Below, in pieces: positions 56,207 through 64,000 of a DNA stretch of 64,000 nt (the first letter of the stretch is position 1; each line of letters opens with the position of its first letter). Made by a program: the position numbers and the translations under genes. Location of the stretch: the NCBI RefSeq assembly GCF_013839515.1, contig NZ_JACDNQ010000006.1:62001-126000 (forward strand). The letters are read 5' to 3'. The DNA comes from Natronomonas salinimetallica (GTDB lineage: Archaea; Halobacteriota; Halobacteria; Halobacteriales; Haloarculaceae). The notes below the pieces were generated by a model, which searched no databases, was not told the DNA's origin, and was given only the letters and a program-made list of their open reading frames with translations.

Positions 56207-56265
56207 GGGCGAACGGGAGAGTGCCGACCGTATAGGCGTTTCCGTCGCCGCAAGCCGCGATCGGA

Positions 56266-56673
56266 TCAGGCCCTCGTCCCCGGTTCGGACCCCGGTTTCC
56301 ACCGATACCGGATCGTCGGCGTTCCGTCGAACCGCGGCCCCGGACCACAGCGCTCGAACGCCGCGCGTTCGGCGGCCGCCTGCGTCACGTCGTCGGCCTC
56401 CATCGCCAACAGTTCGACGTTCATGTCCTCGCGGGCGGCGAACCGCGTCGGCTCCGAGAGCAGCGTCTCACACAGCTCGGCGTCGCCCTCCAGTTGTGTC
56501 ACGTGAACCGTCGAGCTCTCGGCGTCATAGCTGACGAACCCCTCGACCGCCCCGTCGTCGTCGGCGACGCGGACGGTCCGGTCGTGGATGAGATTCCGCA
56601 TTACGTCCGTCGGCGACCCGGTCAGCGCCGCCAGCCGCTCGGCGTCGGCCTCGACGGCGTCCCGTACGTTCAT
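56266..56673 (-). CDS. GNAT-like acetyltransferase-fold protein
   Basis: This 135-residue protein begins MNVRDAVEADAERLAALTG, a GNAT-type opening, with a beta strand VEGFVSYDAES. The acetyl-CoA-binding Q/RxxGxG/A motif is not clear, so it may be a degenerate GNAT domain. It is upstream of and on the same strand as the helicase. Confidence 0.65.
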   Translation of the reverse strand: MNVRDAVEADAERLAALTGSPTDVMRNLIHDRTVRVADDDGAVEGFVSYDAESSTVHVTQLEGDAELCETLLSEPTRFAAREDMNVELLAMEADDVTQAAAERAAFERCGPGPRFDGTPTIRYRWKPGSEPGTRA

Positions 56674-56821
56674 GCGACATCGTAACGCGCTCGGGACAAT
56701 TAACGTTTGGTGAGAGACGGACTCGAACCGGTTTCGGTCCCGAGAAACTCAGGGAGGGAACGATGATCCGTCCTGCGGGGGATATGAACACCGTTATTTC
56801 CCACGACCGGCAACGGGGGGT

Positions 56822-56863
56822 ATGAGCTACCACACGGGTCAGCAGGTGAGAGAATGCGCGTAG
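56822..56863 (+). CDS. Possible leader ORF overlapping aspartokinase
   Basis: A 13-codon frame (MSYHTGQQVRECA) starts with an ATG 27-30 bases after a gttatttc TATA-like box (about 56793-56800), at leaderless spacing, and its stop TAG lies eight bases inside the aspartokinase gene in another frame. A GGTGAGAG Shine-Dalgarno-like stretch within it precedes the aspartokinase ATG. It may couple translation; unproven. Confidence 0.35.
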   Translation: MSYHTGQQVRECA

Positions 56864-58038
56864 TCGCCAAGTTCGGTGGAACGAGCCTCGGGAACGGCGA
56901 CCGGGTCAACCGGGCCGCCGACTCGATCGCGGCCGCGGTCAACGAGGGCCACGAGGTCGCCGTCGTCGCGAGCGCGATGGGATCGACGACCGACTTCCTG
57001 CTCGATGCGATCACCTTCGAAGCCGACGAGGCCGACGAGGCGGAGATCGTCTCGATGGGCGAGCGGACCTCCGTCCGGATGCTGAAAGCCGCCCTCGGGG
57101 CCCGCGGGATCGACGCGAAGTTCCTCGAACCCGGTACCGAGGAGTGGCCCGTCATCACCGACGAACACGGTCAAGTCGACGTCGAGGAGACCCAACGGCG
57201 CGCGAAACAACTCGCCGCGGACATGGCCGCCGAGGGGTACGTCCCCGTTCTCACCGGCTTTCTCGCACAGGATCACGCGGGCAACGTGACGACGCTCGGC
57301 CGTGGCGGATCCGATACGACGGCCGTCATGCTCGGCAACTACATGAGCGCCGACGAGGTCGTCATCATCACCGACGTCGAGGGCGTCATGACCGGCGACC
57401 CACGGGTCGTCGAGGGTGCGCGCAACGTCGGTGAGATCACCGTCGACGAACTCCGGAACCTCTCGTTCCGCGGAGCGGAGGTCGTCGCGCCGTCGGCGCT
57501 CTCCTACAAGACCGGAGAGATGACCGTCCGGGTCGCCCACTACCAACACGGCGACTTGCTGCACGGCGGCACCACGATAGAGGGACAGTTCGAGAACCTC
57601 ATCGACATGCGCGAGGAGCCGCTGGCGTGTCTGACCGCCGCCGGACGGGCGATCAGGAACTCCCCCGGCGTCCTCTCGGATCTCTCCGCCGTCCTCGCCG
57701 ACGCCGATATCAACGTCGACGCCGTCGCAAGCGGGATGGACTCGGTGTCGTTTTACGTCGACTCGGACGTCGCCGAGCGCGCCGAGACCGTCCTCCACCA
57801 GGCGGTCATCGACCTCGACGAACTTTCGAGCGTGACCGTCGACGACGACATCGCCGTCATCCGGATCACCGGCGGCGAACTCCCCAACCAGTCCGGGATC
57901 CTCCAGGAGATCATCGCCCCGCTCGCGGACAAGCACATCAACGTCCAGGATTTGATCACGAGCGCGACGTCGATCGCGGTGTTCCTCGAGTGGGACGAGC
58001 GCGAGGAGGCCCTCGGAATCATCCAGGATGCGGTGTGA
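56854..58038 (+). CDS. lysC: Aspartate kinase
   Basis: This 394-residue enzyme phosphorylates aspartate, the first step to threonine, methionine and lysine. It has VAKFGGTSLGNGDR (about 4-17), the kinase core with TTLGRGGSDTTAVML (about 148-162) and two C-terminal ACT domains (about 265-330, starting NSPGVLSDL, and about 335-394, NQSGILQEI). The ACT pair suggests feedback inhibition by amino acids. The ATG at 56854 follows an SD-like GGTGAGAG, unusual in this mostly leaderless genome. Confidence 0.95.
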   Translation: MRVVAKFGGTSLGNGDRVNRAADSIAAAVNEGHEVAVVASAMGSTTDFLLDAITFEADEADEAEIVSMGERTSVRMLKAALGARGIDAKFLEPGTEEWPVITDEHGQVDVEETQRRAKQLAADMAAEGYVPVLTGFLAQDHAGNVTTLGRGGSDTTAVMLGNYMSADEVVIITDVEGVMTGDPRVVEGARNVGEITVDELRNLSFRGAEVVAPSALSYKTGEMTVRVAHYQHGDLLHGGTTIEGQFENLIDMREEPLACLTAAGRAIRNSPGVLSDLSAVLADADINVDAVASGMDSVSFYVDSDVAERAETVLHQAVIDLDELSSVTVDDDIAVIRITGGELPNQSGILQEIIAPLADKHINVQDLITSATSIAVFLEWDEREEALGIIQDAV

Positions 58039-58076
58039 ACGGCCGTTTTATCTTTCGGCGGGCGTGATCTCCGGCC

Positions 58077-58535
58077 ATGCGAGTCGCCGTCATCGGCGGA
58101 TCGAGCGTCGGTACACGGACGCACGAACACGCACACCGGGTCGGTCGTCTGCTCGGCGAGCGCGGCCATACCGTCGTCTGCGGCGGATTGGGTGGCGTCA
58201 TGGCGGCGGCCTGTGAGGGCGCGGCGGCGTCCGGCGCGGAGACGATCGGGATCCTTCCGGGCGGGGACCCCGAGGCGGCCAACGAGTGGGTGACGACGCC
58301 GATAGCCACCGGCCTCGGCAACGCTCGAAACGTCCTCGTGGTCCGCAACGGTGAGGCCGCGATCGCGATCGACGGTGCGGCCGGGACCCTCTCGGAGATC
58401 GGCCACGCGCTGGATTTCGGCCGGCCGGTCGCGGGCCTGAAAGCGGGCGATCCCGGCCTCGACGGGTTCGAGCGCGTCTCGACGCCGGCGGAAGCCGTCG
58501 CACACGTCGAAGACGCGGTGTCGGGTCGGGACTGA
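58077..58535 (+). CDS. TIGR00725/LOG-like Rossmann protein
   Basis: This 152-residue protein resembles the TIGR00725 family related to LOG (cytokinin riboside phosphoribohydrolase-like) proteins. It has a VAVIGGSSVG start and GGLGGVMAAACEGAA. The PGGxGTxxE catalytic motif is changed to DGAAGTLSE, keeping the GT and Glu, so nucleotide binding rather than LOG activity may remain. A TTTTATC TATA-like box lies about 30 bases upstream. Confidence 0.8.
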   Translation: MRVAVIGGSSVGTRTHEHAHRVGRLLGERGHTVVCGGLGGVMAAACEGAAASGAETIGILPGGDPEAANEWVTTPIATGLGNARNVLVVRNGEAAIAIDGAAGTLSEIGHALDFGRPVAGLKAGDPGLDGFERVSTPAEAVAHVEDAVSGRD

Positions 58536-58709
58536 TGCTGCCGGCTATCCGCTCGTGACGCGATCGCAACACCGGCGTGCGAATCGCTCGACGTCGGTAT
58601 CGCCGGGTGCATGGAGGCGAAGACGGCCTCGGGCGGCATCCAGACGCCGAGACTCGACAGCACCGGCCGCGAACAGGGAACATTTGTGGGCGCGCCGATA
58701 ACGATCGGT

Positions 58710-60623
58710 ATGTCCGACGACCAGGGGGGCTTCGAGGACATCCGCGAGAGCCTCGATGGACACCCGATCCGGAGCCTTCTGGCCTACGCGCGGCCCTACT
58801 GGCTGCGATTGAGCGTCGGCGTGTGTACCTCCTTTCTGACGCGGTTCGCCCGCCTCGTGCCGCCCATCATCGTCGCAACGGCGATCGACCGGGTCGTGTT
58901 ACAGTCCGGTGAGCCGGGGCTCCTGGCCAACGCGGGGATCGTCCCCGGCGGAGAGATCGCCGGCGAGGCCGCCCGGATCGCGCTTTTAGAGCGGCTCGTC
59001 GTCATCGCGGTGGTGGCGTATCTCCTCCGCTCTGTGACCCGGTTTGCCTCCCGATACCTCCTCCAGTCCACCGCCCAGAAGGTTCAACGGGACCTCCGCA
59101 ACGACACCTACGACCACCTCCAGCACCTCTCGATGGACTTTTTCGTCTCACATCAGACCGGCGGGATGATGTCGATCCTCAACAGCGACATCAACCGCCT
59201 GGAGCAGTTTCTCAACACCGAATTCCGTCAGTTGATCCGTGTCATCGCGACCGTCGGCGGGATCTCCGTCGTCCTCTGGACGTACTCGCCGAAACTCGCG
59301 CTCGTCGCGCTCGCGCCGGTCCCGATCATCGGCCTCGCGAGCGGGCTCTTTCTCAGGTGGATCGAACCGCGATACAAATCCATCCGGGAGACGGTGGCTC
59401 GGCTGAACACGCGCCTCGAAAACAACCTCGGCGGCACCGCGGTCATCAAGGCGTTCAACCGCCACGCCTTCGAGCGCGACCGGGTCGCAGAACACAGCCA
59501 GACCTACCACGACGAGAAGGTGGCGGCGCTGCGCATCCGGCGGGCGTTCTTTGCGTCCCTGCGGCTGACGACCGGGATCGTCTTCGTGCTCGCGCTCTTC
59601 ATCGGCGGGACGGACATCATCCTCGGCGATCCCGGTGCCCTGTCGGCCGGCGCGTTCGCGCTGTTTTTTTTGTATCTCCGCCGGCTGTACTCGCCGATGC
59701 GCCGGGTCGGAAAGTCGGCGAACAAATACCAGCTCGCGAAATCGAGCGCCGAGCGCGTCTTCGGGCTGCTCGGCGAGGAGCCGACGGTGACCGAACTGGC
59801 GGACCCACACGCTCCAGAGCGCGTACGCGGCGACGTCGCCTTCGAGGACGTGACCTTCGGCTACGGCGACCGCGAGCCCGTAATCCGGGACGTCTCACTC
59901 GACGTGCCCGCGGGGACGACGGTCGGGCTGGCGGGGCCGACCGGCGCGGGGAAATCGACGCTGTTGAAACTGTTGGCCCGGTTTCACGACGTCGACTCGG
60001 GAGCCGTTCGCGTCGACGGCGTCGACGTCCGCGAATACAGCCTCCGGGCGCTCAGAGAGGGGATCGCGATCGTCGAACAGAACCCCTATCTGTTCTCGGG
60101 GACCGTCGCCGAGAACATCGCCTACGGCGACCACGAGGTACTGGAGGCCGAGTGGAAGGGCGAACGCGTCCCCGACGGGGACGCCCGCGATCGGATCGTC
60201 AGGGCCGCACAGGCGGCCGAAGCCCACGAGTTCATCGACGAACTGCCGGAGGGCTACGACACGCTCGTCGGCGAGCGCGGCGTGAAACTCTCCGGCGGCC
60301 AGCGTCAGCGGCTCGCCATCGCCCGCGCGCTGCTCAATGACCCCTCGATCATCGTCTTCGACGAGGCGACCTCCGACGTGGACACCGAGACGGAGGAACT
60401 CATCCAAACGAGCCTGGATCGGCTCATCGCCGACCGGACCGCCTTCGTCATCGCCCACCGGCTCTCGACGATCAGGGACGCCGATAGGATCGTCGTCATG
60501 GACGACGGCGAGATCGTCGAGTCGGGGACCCACGGGGAGTTGCTCGACGCCGACGGCGAGTACGCGGCGCTGTGGCGGGCACAGGCGGACTCGGAGGCGT
60601 CCGTTCGGCCCCCGACGAAGTGA
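58710..60623 (+). CDS. ABC exporter (fused membrane and ATPase domains)
   Basis: This 637-residue half-transporter of the MsbA/lipid-flippase type has six helices (about 35-330) and a C-terminal ATPase with Walker A GPTGAGKST (about 413-421), Q-loop region, signature LSGGQRQRLA, Walker B IIVFDEATSD and an H-loop AHRLST. It would pump lipids, peptides or drugs as a homodimer. The start MSDDQGG at 58710 was chosen over an upstream ATG lacking haloarchaeal coding character. Confidence 0.95.
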   Translation: MSDDQGGFEDIRESLDGHPIRSLLAYARPYWLRLSVGVCTSFLTRFARLVPPIIVATAIDRVVLQSGEPGLLANAGIVPGGEIAGEAARIALLERLVVIAVVAYLLRSVTRFASRYLLQSTAQKVQRDLRNDTYDHLQHLSMDFFVSHQTGGMMSILNSDINRLEQFLNTEFRQLIRVIATVGGISVVLWTYSPKLALVALAPVPIIGLASGLFLRWIEPRYKSIRETVARLNTRLENNLGGTAVIKAFNRHAFERDRVAEHSQTYHDEKVAALRIRRAFFASLRLTTGIVFVLALFIGGTDIILGDPGALSAGAFALFFLYLRRLYSPMRRVGKSANKYQLAKSSAERVFGLLGEEPTVTELADPHAPERVRGDVAFEDVTFGYGDREPVIRDVSLDVPAGTTVGLAGPTGAGKSTLLKLLARFHDVDSGAVRVDGVDVREYSLRALREGIAIVEQNPYLFSGTVAENIAYGDHEVLEAEWKGERVPDGDARDRIVRAAQAAEAHEFIDELPEGYDTLVGERGVKLSGGQRQRLAIARALLNDPSIIVFDEATSDVDTETEELIQTSLDRLIADRTAFVIAHRLSTIRDADRIVVMDDGEIVESGTHGELLDADGEYAALWRAQADSEASVRPPTK

Positions 60624-60803
60624 CGCCAACGCTCGGGAGTCCTCCGCGTTCACCTCACGTCTCGAAGCCCGCCGCCTCGAGTGCCCCAAGCAGCGGCTGC
60701 GCCGGAGCGATCGGAGAGAGCCGCTCGGCGTGTACTGGGTGAAGCTGGCTCGAATGGCCGGATTAGACAACGCATTAGTGGCCCCACGCCGGAGCGTCGC
60801 ACA

Positions 60804-62078
60804 ATGGATTCCGCTGACCGGTGGTACACCGACGACACCAAACGCAACTCGTTTCTGGGCTATCGGTACGTCATCGACGGGGTCGACATCCCGGAGTGGA
60901 TCTACGCGGTCACGGGCGATTCTATCGACGTCGCGTCCACAGCGGCGCTGCTCTCGCGGGGAAAACAAGCACTGGAGACGGCGTTCGACCGCTCGCTCGC
61001 CGATGTCGAACCCGATGCGGTTCACGTCGTCCCGCTATCCGCCGGCTACGACTCCAGAACGATCCTCGCGGAGTTGATAGAGCGCGTCGACCCCGCAGAC
61101 ATCCGGTGTGTCACCTATGGAACGCCAGGTGGATTCAATTACGAGATCGCTCCACGGGTCGCCAAGGCCGCGGGCGTCGACCACCACCGGATCGATCTCA
61201 CGCCGGGGGAGTACGACTGGACCGTCGACGGGCTGATCCGAGAGGCTCGAACGCAGGCCACCCCGTCGTCACTGTTCGGCGACAACGGCGTCCTCCAGTC
61301 GTTCTTCGAGGAGGTCGACGCCGCCACCGAGACGCCCTGCTATCTCTGGAGTGGCTACCTCGGTGGCGAAAGCGGTGGCGCACACCTCGACCCCTCGGTC
61401 GAGTCGTGGGCCGACGCCATCGACTCGTTTCTCGAATTGAACTACCAACACGACAACCTCACCGCCCCCGAGTTCGACCCCCGATCCGTCCTCCCCGACG
61501 AGCCGCTGTGTGACCCCGCGACGCTCCGCTACGAGGAGCAACTCGATTACGGCATCCGACAACAACACTACATCGATACCCACACCGACCCCCACGAGAA
61601 GACGCCCTTCACCGATCCAGCGTGGCTACACTTCGCGTTCAACATCCCCGACGAAATGCGGGTCGGCCAGGACGTCTACGAGCGTCTCCTCCTCGAGAGG
61701 CATCCATCGCTGTTCGAGTTGCCGACGGCGCGGACCAACGGCCTGCCGATCACCGCCCCGGCGTGGCGACAGAAACTCCAGTGGCTCAGGAAGGTCGTCC
61801 TTCCCTATGGCATCCAACAGCTCAGCGTCGACCTCCGGCACCCGGCACTGATGCACTTCGATAAGAACAACGCACTCCGGCACAACCCCCAGCTCCGGTC
61901 GTTAGTCGAGGAGTTACTCGCGTCGTTGGATCGGCGCGGACTCGTCAAGTGGGTCGACATCGACCGGCTGCTGCCCCGACATCGACGCCCGCTCAATTTC
62001 AAAAACTACGGCTGGGAACTGCTCGTACTCGCGTCGCTTGAGATACACATCCGATCGATCGAGCGTCAGACGGACTGA
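60804..62078 (+). CDS. Asparagine-synthase-type PP-loop protein lacking glutaminase domain
   Basis: This 424-residue protein resembles the C-terminal synthetase domain of AsnB. It has a PP-loop-like VVPLSAGYDSRTIL (about 75-88; SGGxDS changed to SAGYDS) followed by an adenylation helix and YGTPGGFNYEIAP. The N-terminal class II glutaminase domain is absent. Related lone domains occur in polysaccharide and lasso-peptide-like clusters, so it may amidate a glycan or peptide. It lies between an ABC exporter and a MITE-like element, and the first TATA-less region suggests read-through from the exporter. Confidence 0.78.
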   Translation: MDSADRWYTDDTKRNSFLGYRYVIDGVDIPEWIYAVTGDSIDVASTAALLSRGKQALETAFDRSLADVEPDAVHVVPLSAGYDSRTILAELIERVDPADIRCVTYGTPGGFNYEIAPRVAKAAGVDHHRIDLTPGEYDWTVDGLIREARTQATPSSLFGDNGVLQSFFEEVDAATETPCYLWSGYLGGESGGAHLDPSVESWADAIDSFLELNYQHDNLTAPEFDPRSVLPDEPLCDPATLRYEEQLDYGIRQQHYIDTHTDPHEKTPFTDPAWLHFAFNIPDEMRVGQDVYERLLLERHPSLFELPTARTNGLPITAPAWRQKLQWLRKVVLPYGIQQLSVDLRHPALMHFDKNNALRHNPQLRSLVEELLASLDRRGLVKWVDIDRLLPRHRRPLNFKNYGWELLVLASLEIHIRSIERQTD

Positions 62079-62115
62079 TCGGGCGGGCTGTGGATTCGCT
62101 GGAGAAGCCCTTCTA

Positions 62116-62224
62116 ATACTGTCGGACGTAATTTCGTGAATACCTGAATCGTTTAGATAGACGAAACCGTACTGTAACACGACGCTCAGAGATTTTCGAT
62201 TCAAGTAGTTACGTCCGACAGTAT
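62116..62224. mobile_element. MITE-like element D, 109 bp with perfect 16-bp inverted ends
   Basis: This non-coding element has exact 16-bp terminal inverted repeats ATACTGTCGGACGTAA (62116-62131 and 62209-62224). The ends share the ATACTG-GGAC pattern with elements A-C. It lies 38 bases after the PP-loop gene. Confidence 0.88.
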
Positions 62225-62352
62225 AAAGAGACGTCGGGAGCGGAGCGCGCTGGCACTGGTGACGTGGTGAGGTATGTTTCCGGGCCATCAAGCGCCGGCG
62301 CTGGCGCTCTCGGGACGTCGCGTCGTGAAAAATGAAAGCCGCACCGCGAAAC

Positions 62353-62406
62353 CGCACAGCACAGCACAGCACAGCACCGCACAGCACCGCACAGCACCGC
62401 ACCGCA
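62353..62406 (+). repeat. Simple repeat of cacag/caccg units
   Basis: A run of about ten five-base units (cacag and caccg variants) lies between element D and the S-layer gene stop; no coding function. Confidence 0.9.
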
Positions 62407-62466
62407 AAGGGGACTGAAATCGGGCGTGTGCCCGGATTCAGTTAGTTGTCAGACGCGGTGTCCGAG

Positions 62467-64000
62467 TTATGCGTTCCGTCGGGCTGCCAGCAGTGCAGCG
62501 CCGAGGAGCGCAACGAGCGCGATGACAGCGCCGAAGCCGGGCTGACCTTCGGGTTCCTCGGTCGGCTCGGGCGTCGGCTCTTCAGTCGGCTCGGGCGTCG
62601 GTTCCGGCGTCGGTTCCGGCGTCGGTTCCGGCGTCGGTTCCGGCGTCGCCGTCGGTTCCGGCGTTTCCTCGGCCATCTCGCCGAAGACACCGTCGGCGGA
62701 CTGGATCGAGCTTCCGCTGACTCGGAAGTCGACCTCTGCGAGGTCGCCCTCTTCGCGGTCACTGAAGTCCATCGTGGCCTCGAAGGTGCCGTCCTCACTG
62801 ATGTCGACGTCCTGCGTGTTCAGGAAGCTCTCGGTCTCGCCGCGCTGGCGGACGCGAACCGTCGCGTCGGAGCCGGGGGCGACGTTCGTCGTTCCCGTGA
62901 TCGTCGTCTCGTTAGCCGCCGAGATGACGACTTCGTCGTCCTCGTTCAGGTTGTCGAACGTAGCCGAGCGTGCCTCGAAGTTGAAGGAAGCGCTCGTGAT
63001 GGCGCCGCCATCAGCTGCGAAGTACGGGTAGGCTTCGTCGCCGTCGGTCAGAGTCCCGTCAGCGGCGGAGCCGAACGGACCGAACTGGGTGTCAGTGTTG
63101 CTGTTGACACCGCCACTGTCACCGGCGAACTCGAAGCGATCCTCGCCGTCAGTCTCGTATTCGAGGCTGACTTCGTAGGTGTCGCCCGCGTTCAGGTCAC
63201 CGGTGAACGGCTCGGAGTCCGTATCAGCGATGATGTAGAGCTCGCCGTTCTCGTTGTCGACGAGCACGTTCACGTCACTCGAGCTCTGCGTGAGGTCGAT
63301 CTCGTTTGCGCCTTGGTTGCCGATGTCGTCCTCGTTCTCGAAGGTCAGCGTGATACCCTCGCCAGCCTGTCCGCCCTCAGCGTTGAGCGCGAGCTGGTCG
63401 AGAATGTCGCCATCGAAGTTCTCCTCTTCGTCCGGGATGACCGGATCGAAGTCGCCGTCGTTGAGGGCCACCATGTGGCCGTAGAGGCCGGAGGCCTCGA
63501 TCTGGACGACGAGTTTGTCGTCAAGGGCGACCTCCTCGCTCTGCGTGAGCGGGGACTCCTCGACGAGCTCTTGGATCGTGTCGTATTCGTCAGCGTTCTC
63601 CTCGGGACCAACCCAGACGTTGGTCTCGCCGAGGGTCGGCTGCTCGAGGTTGAGCGTCGAGAAGCCGTCCTCGTCCTCCACGCTGGATTCGCCGCTGTCA
63701 GCGTAGAAGTAATCGTTCGTCGTCGCGGTCATGTCGTAGTCCGTCGGCTGGATCGGACGGATCAGCTGATCCTTCGGATCGTCACTGGCCTGATCCAGCG
63801 TGTCGAGCTCCTCCAGGTAGGCCTGGAAGCGCTCTTTGTCGGTCGGATTCTGGTTCGGACTGAACAGACTATCGCTCGTGCTGTCGCCGTCAGTGAACCG
63901 CGGCGCGTCGAGTTCCTCACTACCATCGAACGGACCGGTGAAGCCACCGGTGTTGTCGAAGCCGCTGGTGATGAGACTCTCGGCGATGTCGTCCTCGGAG
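62467..64000 (-). CDS. S-layer-type surface glycoprotein with PGF-CTERM tail (5' end off window)
   Basis: The visible 511 codons are the C-terminal part; the frame stays open to the right window edge, so the start is missing. The protein is acidic with Asn/Thr-rich beta domains (candidate N-X-S/T sequons such as NET, NTG). A Thr/Pro/Glu stalk (TPEP repeats, encoded by a 12-bp DNA repeat at about 62594-62660) is followed by PGF, a hydrophobic helix and ARRNA, a typical archaeosortase sorting signal. It resembles the haloarchaeal major cell surface glycoprotein and would be a target for the window's glycosyltransferases. Confidence 0.88.
   Translation of the reverse strand, partial: SEDDIAESLITSGFDNTGGFTGPFDGSEELDAPRFTDGDSTSDSLFSPNQNPTDKERFQAYLEELDTLDQASDDPKDQLIRPIQPTDYDMTATTNDYFYADSGESSVEDEDGFSTLNLEQPTLGETNVWVGPEENADEYDTIQELVEESPLTQSEEVALDDKLVVQIEASGLYGHMVALNDGDFDPVIPDEEENFDGDILDQLALNAEGGQAGEGITLTFENEDDIGNQGANEIDLTQSSSDVNVLVDNENGELYIIADTDSEPFTGDLNAGDTYEVSLEYETDGEDRFEFAGDSGGVNSNTDTQFGPFGSAADGTLTDGDEAYPYFAADGGAITSASFNFEARSATFDNLNEDDEVVISAANETTITGTTNVAPGSDATVRVRQRGETESFLNTQDVDISEDGTFEATMDFSDREEGDLAEVDFRVSGSSIQSADGVFGEMAEETPEPTATPEPTPEPTPEPTPEPTPEPTEEPTPEPTEEPEGQPGFGAVIALVALLGAALLAARRNA

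Noticed and set aside
62353-62406. Possible attachment site or origin repeat
   Set aside because: Simple five-base repeat without inverted structure, Cdc6-type motifs or integrase nearby.

Overview
This window is a stretch of haloarchaeal chromosome (class Halobacteria). The evidence is the high-GC, CGA/GAC-rich codon use with very acidic proteins, leaderless genes placed about 25-30 bp behind TTTATA-type TATA boxes, an A-type ATP synthase operon, a thermosome, L39e/L31e/aIF6, a double-length TatC, a Bat-type HTH regulator and a PGF-CTERM surface glycoprotein. About 63 protein genes and one tRNA-Ser(GGA) can be supported. Coding density is high and gene order is mostly that of a core chromosome, with accessory surface-glycan islands. 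The genus cannot be told from the sequence alone.

Layout. 0.4-3.4 kb: pabB-pabA-pabC-like operon. 3.4-7.6 kb: Rieske protein, PAS/GAF/Bat-HTH regulator, a stub of an acyl-CoA ligase, a HAD hydrolase and a small acidic protein. 7.6-12.4 kb: a glyco/iron island holding a GT75 (RGP-like) protein, a Tat-exported Fe(III)-binding lipoprotein and a large GT-C membrane glycosyltransferase. 12.7-18.7 kb: thermosome, a PD-(D/E)XK-like Cys-rich protein, nitrilase, SRPBCC protein and small haloarchaeal families. 18.9-29.6 kb: A-type ATP synthase (H-I-K-E-C-F-A-B, then a two-RCK potassium channel gene, then D). 29.7-30.8 kb: aIF6, L31e, L39e. 31.1-35.5 kb: winged-helix regulator, FAD protein, tatCt and tatCo. 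35.6-42.4 kb: an exopolysaccharide- or pterin-like island (methyltransferase, GT4, PTPS-fold protein, MDR dehydrogenase, phosphatase-fold protein, and a Gfo/Idh/MocA-AKR fusion). 42.4-47.8 kb: CDP-alcohol phosphatidyltransferase, sugar epimerase, purC and an AglF-like nucleotidyltransferase. 47.8-52.5 kb: Fe(III)-type ABC permease, divergent gluconate-dehydrogenase-subunit-3/GMC oxidoreductase pair, and a dolichol-phosphate-type GT2. 52.5-58.5 kb: nested MITE-like elements, tRNA-Ser, RidA, Ski2-type helicase, aspartokinase. 58.7-64 kb: ABC exporter, lone asparagine-synthase-type PP-loop protein, and the 3' part of an S-layer-type glycoprotein that runs off the right edge.

The most striking pattern is a 16-bp palindrome, TTTAGGTNNRCCTAAA, present five times. 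Four copies lie in the core promoters of the GT75 gene, the Fe-binding lipoprotein gene, the subunit-3/GMC pair (divergent from the Fe permease) and the GT2 gene. The fifth lies 79 bp upstream of the GT75 site. The half-sites resemble DtxR-family operators, so I infer one metal-responsive regulon that ties iron uptake to surface glycosylation and an exported flavoenzyme. It is split between two loci 40 kb apart, and the ABC ATPase is missing from the window.

Other notable structure: intergenic minisatellites (units of 16-45 bp) at about nine loci, two of which overlap the stop codon of the gene they follow; a family of 106-110 bp elements with ATACTG inverted ends (43.8, 52.5, 52.6 and 62.1 kb); two TTGT-N9-ACAA palindromes flanking a winged-helix regulator; and possible leaderless upstream ORFs overlapping the starts of aspartokinase and the phosphatidyltransferase.
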